DNA from: Bacillota bacterium | GTDB taxonomy: Bacteria > Bacillota > Clostridia > Lutisporales > Lutisporaceae | NCBI GenBank assembly: GCA_023230985.1 | Contig: JALNWH010000124.1 | Coordinates: forward strand, 1 to 5,323 | Direction: 5' to 3' | DNA length: 5,323 nucleotides | Shown: in pieces, positions 1 through 4,454 of the stretch | Layout of the letters: each line of letters begins with the position of its first letter | Numbering within the stretch: the first letter of the stretch is position 1 | The notes under the pieces: model-generated | Seen by the model: the letters and a program-made list of their open reading frames with translations, nothing else | What the model was told of the DNA's origin: nothing | Database searches by the model: none | Translations under genes and position numbers: made by a program

Positions 1-78
1 AGAGATGAAAACATATATATAAAAGGAGAGTTTAGTTTGACTGTAGCGGGAAAAGCCAAAGAATTTATCATTAAATAA
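1..78 (+). CDS. C-terminal tail of an unidentified protein (5' end outside window)
   Basis: Plus frame 1 is open from the first base to TAA at 76-78 and gives 25 residues ending in GKAKEFIIK. The other two plus frames meet stops within the first 30 bases, and the open frame ends just before a terminator hairpin, so this is probably the end of a real gene entering from the left. The tail alternates polar and hydrophobic residues (IYIKGEFSLTV), which suggests a beta-strand ending, but this is too short to assign a family and I do not recognise it. The internal AAAGGAG at 22-28 followed by TTG at 37 is in the same frame and is more likely chance than a separate 13-residue gene. Confidence 0.55.
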   Translation, partial: RDENIYIKGEFSLTVAGKAKEFIIK

Positions 79-106
79 TTAAAGCTGTAGTTTAATTATT
101 TTTTTT
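73..106 (+). terminator. A/T-only intrinsic terminator between convergent genes
   Basis: A perfect 11-bp inverted repeat (AAATAATTAAA at 73-83 and TTTAATTATTT at 91-101) with a 7-base loop is followed directly by more T (102-106). It begins inside the last codons of the plus-strand tail. The stem contains no G or C pairs, so it would be weak by itself. The minus-strand transporter gene ends inside the same hairpin (its stop codon is at 92-94), but that strand has no strong U-run after the stem, so the element favours plus-strand termination. Confidence 0.6.
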
Positions 107-457
107 AAAATTTTTGGCTGATATATATTCAAATATACCCATACAGAATAAAAAAATACTAAATATTTTTTTTAGCATATCTGAATTAATTTTTATAGCA
201 AGCAATGAGCCTATGCAGGTTGCTGCAATGCCCGGCACTATAAGTCTTTTTATCATGTTTTTTTCAATATTTTTGTTTTTGAAGTGGACTATCAATGCCA
301 CCACTGAAGATGGTATAAAAGCAATTAAATTAACGCTTTGGGCAATTTGTTGATTGGTTTTTATAAAGAATACCAAAGAAGGAATCAGTATAGTTCCGCC
401 TCCAATACCTAAGCCGCTTAAAATTCCTGTTAAGATTCCAATAAAAAAAACAATCAA
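92..457 (-). CDS. TauE/SafE (TSUP) family half-length membrane transporter, second half
   Basis: This 121-residue integral membrane protein belongs to the TauE/SafE (TSUP) family of anion exporters and permeases. These usually have about 250 residues built from two related halves; this is one half. The family glycine motif GLGIGGG lies at residues 15-21, with the usual following proline at 26 (TILIP). About four hydrophobic segments are visible, near residues 2-31, 43-58, 70-87 and 94-112, and the C-terminus is basic (KNFKKNN). The start is TTG at 457-455; the frame has no ATG nearby, and this start places the motif where homologs have it. The TTG overlaps the TGA stop of the upstream half by 4 nt, so translation is probably coupled. 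An AGGA lies about 14 nt upstream, a poor ribosome binding site. The substrate cannot be read from sequence; sulfite or other sulfur anions are only the family's namesake cargo. Confidence 0.85.
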   Translation of the reverse strand: MIVFFIGILTGILSGLGIGGGTILIPSLVFFIKTNQQIAQSVNLIAFIPSSVVALIVHFKNKNIEKNMIKRLIVPGIAATCIGSLLAIKINSDMLKKIFSIFLFCMGIFEYISAKNFKKNN

Positions 458-765
458 TAAAACATCATTCCTATTGCAGTAATTATCATCATGGAGCCGA
501 ATACTCTTCTAATAATATTGATGGGTATACGATTTAGAATCTTAGAACCGATATATGCCCCTATCATAGAACCCAAAGTAACGATAATAGTTATTTCCAA
601 TGAAGCGTTTCCTGATTTTATATATATTAAAGAACTGATGATTGTTAAAGGCAATATAATTGAAATTGCGGTTGCATGTGCTTTGTGATCATGCAGATTA
701 AACAAAAAAGTCATAGCTGTCACTAAAACAACACCACCTCCCGAACCTAATAGACCGTTTATCAA
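454..765 (-). CDS. TauE/SafE (TSUP) family half-length membrane transporter, first half; true N-terminus uncertain
   Basis: This is the upstream partner of the second TSUP half. The motif GLLGSGGG is at residues 4-11 counted from the TTG at 765-763, followed by the family segment HKAHATAISIILPL and two more hydrophobic stretches up to the C-terminal MMFY. The stop TGA at 456-454 overlaps the start of the next gene. The TTG is the only standard start codon in the frame, but it would remove about 12 residues of the first transmembrane helix. The frame continues upstream for 43 more codons with coding-like content, including KKILIYFIGALAGL directly before the TTG, which is how the N-terminal helix of this family normally reads. 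The real protein therefore very probably begins further upstream, from a non-standard start or across a frame break near 874-887. The two halves presumably assemble as a heterodimer; that is inference from the split arrangement. Confidence 0.75.
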   Translation of the reverse strand: MINGLLGSGGGVVLVTAMTFLFNLHDHKAHATAISIILPLTIISSLIYIKSGNASLEITIIVTLGSMIGAYIGSKILNRIPINIIRRVFGSMMIITAIGMMFY

Positions 766-905
766 TCCTGCTAAAGCTCCAATAAAATAGATTAGAATTT
801 TCTTATTAATAATACCACCTACTTTTAACGCAAATTTCTCCGGGTAATCCGCCTGATACTTATTAAGATACTCTTTTTTTAAAAAAATATGTTGTTACTA
901 TTCAT
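766..905 (-). other. 5' extension of the TSUP gene with frame break at a T7A7 tract
   Basis: The minus frame of the upstream TSUP half stays open from 765 up to a TAA at 897-895 and encodes a plausible extension (KKEYLNKYQADYPEKFALK, then VGGIINKK, then the first helix), but it contains no ATG, GTG, TTG or CTG. Two in-frame ATGs (914-912 and 905-903) lie one frame away. The reading from 905 gives MNSNNIFF and stops at TAA (881-879) inside a tract of seven T and seven A (874-887). Gaining one base there, or a -1 slip, would join the two frames. An alternative is a rare ATT start at 813 or 810, just after AGGTGG-like bases. No clear ribosome binding site precedes the ATGs. Confidence 0.5.
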
Positions 906-985
906 GTTTTGCATATATTTACATTTCTTTATTAATAAACTATACTGTAACATTATTCACACTGTATTTTGCATTACTCCCCTTA

Positions 986-1014
986 TTTACATAAATTATT
1001 TCTAATGATATTAT
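986..1014 (+). promoter_or_regulatory. Sigma-A-type promoter for nadE
   Basis: TTTACA (986-991) and TATTAT (1009-1014) are separated by exactly 17 bp, and a TG at 1006-1007 gives an extended -10 element. Transcription would start near 1020-1022 and give a leader of about 25 nt before the TTG start of nadE, which contains the ribosome binding site GGAGGG at 1035-1040. No operator is apparent, though the divergent region upstream (898-985) is long enough to hold one. The match is good, but this is motif reading only. Confidence 0.6.
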
Positions 1015-1046
1015 AAGATTAGATTTATTTACTTGGAGGGTTATAA

Positions 1047-1769
1047 TTGAATGATATAGATAAAGAGTGTAGACAAATATCCGATTGGATAAAAGATACA
1101 GTGGTATCAGCAAATGCTTCGGGAGTTGTACTGGGTTTATCCGGTGGTATTGACTCGGCTGTGGCTGCTGCTCTATGTAAAAATGCTTTTCCTGATAATA
1201 CGCTATGTCTGATTATGCCTTGTTATAGTGATTCAAAGGATGAAGAGCATGCGAGATTAATAGCAAAAAAACTTGACCTTGAAGTAAAGAAAATAGATTT
1301 GAATCCCATATATGATTCCTTTAGAATAGAAGTAGGCACTATACTGGCTGAATCAAAGGAGCTATTAGGCAATGTGAAGTCAAGGCTGCGCATGATTACA
1401 CTTTATTATTTTGCAGCTAGCTATAATTATCTGGTTATTGGCCCTACTAATAAAAGCGAGTTTACAATTGGTTACTTTACAAAACATGGTGATAGTGGTG
1501 TTGATATTATGCCTATAGCTGATTATATCAAAGAAGAGGTATTTGAATTAGCTAAATTTCTTGGAATTCCAGAGGAAATAATTAATAAAATTCCTACTGC
1601 AGGGCTTTGGGAAGGGCAAACGGATGAAAAAGAAATGAATATTACATATAAACAACTGGATAACCATATTGTTTATGATGATTCTGATTTAGATATAAGA
1701 AAAAAAATTGATAGTATGGTTTTCAAAAGCGAACATAAGAGAAAATTTCCTAGAATTTATAAGAGGTAA
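1047..1769 (+). CDS. nadE: NH3-dependent NAD+ synthetase
   Basis: The enzyme catalyses the last step of NAD biosynthesis in the cytosol: ATP-dependent adenylation of nicotinic acid adenine dinucleotide, then amidation to NAD+. The 240 residues fit the short ammonia-using form, because no glutaminase (nitrilase-like) domain is present. The ATP pyrophosphatase P-loop SGGIDS is at residues 32-37. NVKSRLRM (109-116), GPTNKSE (132-138), GYFTKHGDSGVDIMPIAD (142-159) and PTAGLWEGQTDE (183-194) are the conserved synthetase blocks that line the ATP and NaAD sites. The start is TTG at 1047, set by GGAGGG (1035-1040) with 6-nt spacing; the ATG at 1051 is out of frame and stops at once. In motif three the more familiar reading is GTxNKSE, so proline at 133 is a small departure, possibly a subfamily trait. 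yebC follows after 33 nt. Confidence 0.95.
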   Translation: MNDIDKECRQISDWIKDTVVSANASGVVLGLSGGIDSAVAAALCKNAFPDNTLCLIMPCYSDSKDEEHARLIAKKLDLEVKKIDLNPIYDSFRIEVGTILAESKELLGNVKSRLRMITLYYFAASYNYLVIGPTNKSEFTIGYFTKHGDSGVDIMPIADYIKEEVFELAKFLGIPEEIINKIPTAGLWEGQTDEKEMNITYKQLDNHIVYDDSDLDIRKKIDSMVFKSEHKRKFPRIYKR

Positions 1770-1802
1770 AATAGTTTATTTTAAATTGTGGGGGTGTTTT
1801 AT

Positions 1803-2537
1803 ATGGCCGGTCATTCAAAATGGTCAAATATAAAAAATAGAAAAGGGAAAGCCGATGCGGCAAGAGGGAAAATATTTACGAAAATTGGAAAAGAAATTTC
1901 TATAGCGGCAAAAGACGGCTCTGATCCGGAATTAAATAGCAGGTTAAAAGATGCAATTGCTAATGCTAAATCTAACAATATGCCTAATGATACTATTCAA
2001 AGGGCAATTAAAAGGGGCTCCGGTGAATTAGGCAATATAGACTATGAAGAAATAGTTTATGAAGGTTACGCACCGGGGGGTATTGCAATCATTGTTAATG
2101 CACTGACTGAAAATAAAAATAGAACAGCCGGAGATATAAGGCATATCTTTGATAAAAATGGGGGGAGTTTAGGCAGCTCTGGTTGTGTAGGATGGATGTT
2201 CGATAAAAAAGGCTTGATAATAGTTGAGAAAGAAGACGGCATAGATGAAGAAGAATTAATTATGCTAGCCTTGGACGCAGGTGCGGAGGACCTTATAACT
2301 GAAGATGACTCTTACGAAATTTATACTGAACCATCTACTTTTTCTGATGTCAGGTTGAATCTAGAAAACAGCGGTATTAATATGGTTTCGGCAGAAATAA
2401 CTATGATTCCCCAAAATACAGTCAAAATATCCTCGGAAGATGATATAAAACGGATTAACAAGATGCTGGATATGTTTGATGACAATGATGATGTTAAAGA
2501 TTTTTATCACAACGGAGATTTTCCTGAATGTGATTAA
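1803..2537 (+). CDS. yebC: YebC/PmpR (TACO1) family translation factor or regulator
   Basis: The 244-residue protein has the family's near-invariant N-terminus MAGHSKWSNIKNRKG (residues 1-15). It continues with the segment RAIKRGSGE, the EEIVYEGYAPGGIAIIVNAL block, the TAGDIRHIFDKNGGSLGSSG block and a C-terminal YHNGDFPE close to the usual YHNADIPE ending. Members are cytosolic. They were long annotated as transcriptional regulators, and more recent work on YebC and mitochondrial TACO1 supports a role at the ribosome in relieving stalling at proline-rich stretches; which applies here is not visible. A longer reading from GTG at 1788 is possible but wrong, because those bases (GGGGGTG at 1790-1796) serve as the ribosome binding site 6 nt before the ATG. 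It probably shares the nadE transcript. Linkage of yebC to ruvC is widespread and also occurs in E. coli. Confidence 0.95.
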   Translation: MAGHSKWSNIKNRKGKADAARGKIFTKIGKEISIAAKDGSDPELNSRLKDAIANAKSNNMPNDTIQRAIKRGSGELGNIDYEEIVYEGYAPGGIAIIVNALTENKNRTAGDIRHIFDKNGGSLGSSGCVGWMFDKKGLIIVEKEDGIDEEELIMLALDAGAEDLITEDDSYEIYTEPSTFSDVRLNLENSGINMVSAEITMIPQNTVKISSEDDIKRINKMLDMFDDNDDVKDFYHNGDFPECD

Positions 2538-2582
2538 ACTCAAGTTAGCTTAAATATGAATAATAATGATAAATATGGTAAT

Positions 2583-2612
2583 AATAACTTCCATAAGAAC
2601 ATGGAGGTTATT
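2583..2612 (+). promoter_or_regulatory. Hairpin enclosing the ribosome binding site of the bofC-like gene
   Basis: AATAACTTCCAT (2583-2594) pairs with ATGGAGGTTATT (2601-2612) over 12 bp with one U-G wobble and a 6-base loop AAGAAC. The 3' arm contains the GGAGG (2603-2607) that serves the ATG at 2615. In RNA the stem would bury the ribosome binding site and reach almost to the start codon. No U-run follows, so it is not an intrinsic terminator. It could limit translation, respond to a factor or to upstream translation, or act as a DNA operator. The inverted repeat is plain in the sequence; any regulatory role is inference. Confidence 0.55.
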
Positions 2613-2614
2613 TG

Positions 2615-3217
2615 ATGTTTATTAATAAAAGAAAGAGTAAAGCTAAAAGAGTTTTCTTATTACTTAGCATTATTCTTGTCATTTCTTTTATTGTAGGCTA
2701 TTTCATTAACAATGTTGGCGAAACCAAAGAGAATGATGGATTATCTAAGGTAAATAAGAATTTAATAATTCCCAGAAGCTTACGAAATGTAGAAAACCCT
2801 AACGATAATGCACAATATAGGATTAAAGAAACAACAGAATTTTGTTATATCACGCATTTTAAGATGTGTGGACATACAATTGAAAGAAATATCGCGGCAC
2901 CGGATTTTTTTGTCGGTTTAAGCATAGAAGATTTGGAAAACAGAATAGAAGGCTGGGAAATAGAAGAGATAAAAGATGACTGCATACTTATGATTAAGGA
3001 AATAGATGCCTTTTGTCCGAAGCATTTTATTATTGGAGTAAAAGACAATAATATTGCAATATATACATATAATGAAAATGGTGAAAAAATCTTAAAAGAA
3101 AAGACAGATATAGATATAAATGTCCTTACACCGGAGGATCAAATCTTTTTAACCAGTGGAATAGTTACCGATACAGAAGATGATATGGAACAAAAACTAG
3201 AGGGTTTTAGCAACTAA
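2615..3217 (+). CDS. BofC-like membrane-anchored protein (BofC C-terminal domain type)
   Basis: The 200-residue protein has a basic N-terminus (KRKSKAKR, 5-12), one hydrophobic segment (about 13-31) and an extracytoplasmic domain of about 165 residues. No signal peptidase site is obvious, so it is probably anchored, either at the cell membrane or facing the intermembrane space of a forespore. The pattern around 100-198 (FFVGLSIEDLENRIEGWEIEEI, split here as FFVGLSIEDLE and GWEIEEI; IIGVKDNNIAIY; then LTPEDQIFLTSGIVTD) and the position between yebC and ruvCAB match clostridial proteins annotated as BofC C-terminal domain. In Bacillus, BofC restrains SpoIVB-dependent pro-sigma-K processing; whether this relative does so is unknown. 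Cysteines at 77, 85, 123 and 134 and the motifs CGH (85-87) and CPKH (134-137) suggest a metal site or disulfides. The start is ATG 2615, 7 nt after GGAGG; the preceding TTG (2612) is too close to that site. Confidence 0.72.
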   Translation: MFINKRKSKAKRVFLLLSIILVISFIVGYFINNVGETKENDGLSKVNKNLIIPRSLRNVENPNDNAQYRIKETTEFCYITHFKMCGHTIERNIAAPDFFVGLSIEDLENRIEGWEIEEIKDDCILMIKEIDAFCPKHFIIGVKDNNIAIYTYNENGEKILKEKTDIDINVLTPEDQIFLTSGIVTDTEDDMEQKLEGFSN

Positions 3218-3262
3218 CAAAATATAAATATATACAATGCTATTACTGTAACATAAAAAGCT

Positions 3263-3302
3263 ATAAAGCATTTAATTTAGTTTTAAAGCTTTATTTTTTT
3301 TT
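3263..3302 (+). terminator. Intrinsic terminator after the bofC-like gene
   Basis: ATAAAGC (3263-3269) plus TTTAA (3271-3275) pairs with TTAAA (3283-3287) and GCTTTAT (3288-3294), leaving one bulged A at 3270 and a 7-base loop. Eight more T follow (3295-3302). This is a normal rho-independent terminator shape, though with only two G-C pairs. It lies 45 nt after the bofC-like stop codon and 54 nt before ruvC, which implies that ruvCAB is transcribed separately from its own promoter. Confidence 0.75.
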
Positions 3303-3326
3303 GGGGAAAGGTTATAGTATTAATAG

Positions 3327-3340
3327 CGAATATATGTTTG
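3327..3340 (+). promoter_or_regulatory. Candidate LexA (SOS) box upstream of ruvC
   Basis: CGAATATATGTTTG agrees with the Firmicute LexA consensus CGAACRNRYGTTCG at all but two positions; both differences are C to T. It sits between the terminator and the ruvC start, 16 nt before the TTG. A possible -10 element TATAGT (3313-3318) lies just upstream, which would put the box over the transcription start, but no convincing -35 is visible. ruv genes are LexA-controlled in many bacteria, which raises the prior, but the site is degenerate. Confidence 0.45.
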
Positions 3341-3356
3341 TATTGGATGTGTTTAT

Positions 3357-3848
3357 TTGATAATAATGGGCATTGACCCCGGTATAGCAATTCTTGGTTA
3401 TGGAATTATAAGTATTAAAGATAATAGATATAAAATCATTGATTCCGGTGCTTTGACTACATCACCGGAGCTATCCATGCCGGAAAGACTTTCTTTTATT
3501 TATGAAAGTTTGATAAAAATATTGGAACTGTACAAACCGGATGCATATGCAGTTGAGGAATTGTTTTTTAATAAAAATGTAAAAACAGCTTTAATTGTAG
3601 GACATGCTAGGGGAGTGATTCTATTGGCGGCATCAAAAATGAATATACCCATATATGAATACACTCCTTTGCAAGTCAAACAGGCCATAGTAGGTTATGG
3701 CAGGGCGGATAAAAACCAGATGCAACAGATGGTAAAAATGCTGTTAAATTTGAAAGAGGTACCCAAGCCGGACGATGTGGCTGATGCCTTAGCTGTCGCA
3801 ATTTGTCATGGCAGCAGTTCGAAGTTTTCAAATCTTTTTAAGGTTTAA
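3357..3848 (+). CDS. ruvC: Crossover junction endodeoxyribonuclease RuvC
   Basis: RuvC is the Holliday junction resolvase that, as a dimer, nicks two opposing strands of a four-way junction in recombinational repair. The 163 residues are the usual length. The RNase H-like fold is shown by MGIDPG at 4-9 with catalytic D7, by AVEELFF at 65-71 with E67 as the second acid, and by KPDDVADALAVAICH at 137-151, where D140 and D143 correspond to the C-terminal acid pair of E. coli RuvC. GYGRADKNQM (113-122) matches the conserved DNA-binding segment. The start is TTG at 3357, which puts the first aspartate at position 7 as in the family; ATG 3366 would remove the first beta-strand. The ribosome binding site GGATG (3344-3348) is weak. 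ruvA follows after 12 nt, so the genes are cotranscribed. Confidence 0.96.
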   Translation: MIIMGIDPGIAILGYGIISIKDNRYKIIDSGALTTSPELSMPERLSFIYESLIKILELYKPDAYAVEELFFNKNVKTALIVGHARGVILLAASKMNIPIYEYTPLQVKQAIVGYGRADKNQMQQMVKMLLNLKEVPKPDDVADALAVAICHGSSSKFSNLFKV

Positions 3849-3860
3849 AGGAGATAATCT

Positions 3861-4445
3861 ATGTATGAATATTTAAATGGAGTAATTGCTGATATAGGAG
3901 AAAATTACGTAGTAGTTGATATTAATGGTATGGGTTTTAGAACAATATGCTCACAAAATACCATTAAGGACTTGAATATTGGGAAAGTTACAAAGATTTA
4001 TACTGAACTGGTGATTAGAGACGATAATATTATATTGTATGGATTTTCTAACAAAACCGAGTTAAAAATATTTAAATTGCTTACTTCCGTATCAGGCGTG
4101 GGCCCCAAAGTTGCGGTATCAGTTTTATCAAGCTTAAAAATTGATGAATTAACATTAGCAATTGCAACAAAGGATTATAAAGAATTGACAAGAGCCCCCG
4201 GAGTCGGTAAAAAAACAGCGGAAAGAATCATATTGGAATTGAAAGATAAAATAAATGGTGACAGCAGTATTATAGCAACAGTTACAAGCGATGACAGTGA
4301 TAATATAATTCAAGTGGTACAAGCTTTAATATCTCTTGGTTATAATTATAATGAGGCCTCTATGGCACTTTCTTCTATAGAGAACAAAAACAGACCTGTA
4401 GATAGCTTAATAAAAGAGGCTTTAAAAAGATTATCAAGGATTTAG
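3861..4445 (+). CDS. ruvA: Holliday junction branch migration complex subunit RuvA
   Basis: RuvA tetramers bind and flatten the Holliday junction and load the RuvB motor. The 194 residues show all three domains. The N-terminal OB-fold (about 1-62) carries the acidic pin residues D54 and D55 before ILYGF. Two helix-hairpin-helix motifs follow, at SVSGVGPKVAVSVL (76-89) and RAPGVGKKTAERIILELK (111-128). The flexible acidic linker (about 132-148) leads to the C-terminal RuvB-binding helical domain (149-194), which contains VVQALISLGY. A strong AAAGGAG (3847-3853) overlaps the ruvC stop codon and lies 7 nt before the ATG, so ruvC and ruvA are closely coupled. Nothing is truncated or missing. Confidence 0.97.
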   Translation: MYEYLNGVIADIGENYVVVDINGMGFRTICSQNTIKDLNIGKVTKIYTELVIRDDNIILYGFSNKTELKIFKLLTSVSGVGPKVAVSVLSSLKIDELTLAIATKDYKELTRAPGVGKKTAERIILELKDKINGDSSIIATVTSDDSDNIIQVVQALISLGYNYNEASMALSSIENKNRPVDSLIKEALKRLSRI

Positions 4446-4454
4446 GTGATAATA

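Noticed and set aside
22..78. Possible 13-residue ORF starting at TTG 37 after AAAGGAG.
   Set aside because: It is in the same frame as the longer open tail and is more simply part of that gene.
114..353. Plus-strand open frame of 79 codons opposite the second TSUP half.
   Set aside because: It is the complement of a clear membrane-protein gene, has no ribosome binding site and no recognisable domain.
491..688. Plus-strand open frame of 65 codons opposite the first TSUP half.
   Set aside because: It is antisense to conserved TSUP coding sequence with no independent support.
943..953. TACTGTAACAT occurs here and again at 3244-3254, both in intergenic DNA, suggesting a shared operator.
   Set aside because: An 11-base repeat in 5.3 kb of A/T-rich sequence is expected by chance, the flanks diverge quickly, and neither copy is a clear palindrome.
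939..968. Minus-strand promoter for the TSUP pair (TATAGT at 944-939 with AATACA at 968-963, 18 bp apart).
   Set aside because: The -35 matches consensus at only three of six positions and no ribosome binding site supports a start downstream; too weak to list as a feature.
1788..1802. Upstream GTG start for yebC that adds MGVFY before the usual N-terminus.
   Set aside because: The bases form the GGGGGTG ribosome binding site for ATG 1803, and the family begins at MAGHSKWSNIK.
2845..3048. Minus-strand open frame of 67 codons inside the bofC-like gene.
   Set aside because: It mirrors the sense gene in another frame and lacks a start context; similar antisense frames at 2361-2543 and 3500-3688 were dismissed for the same reason.
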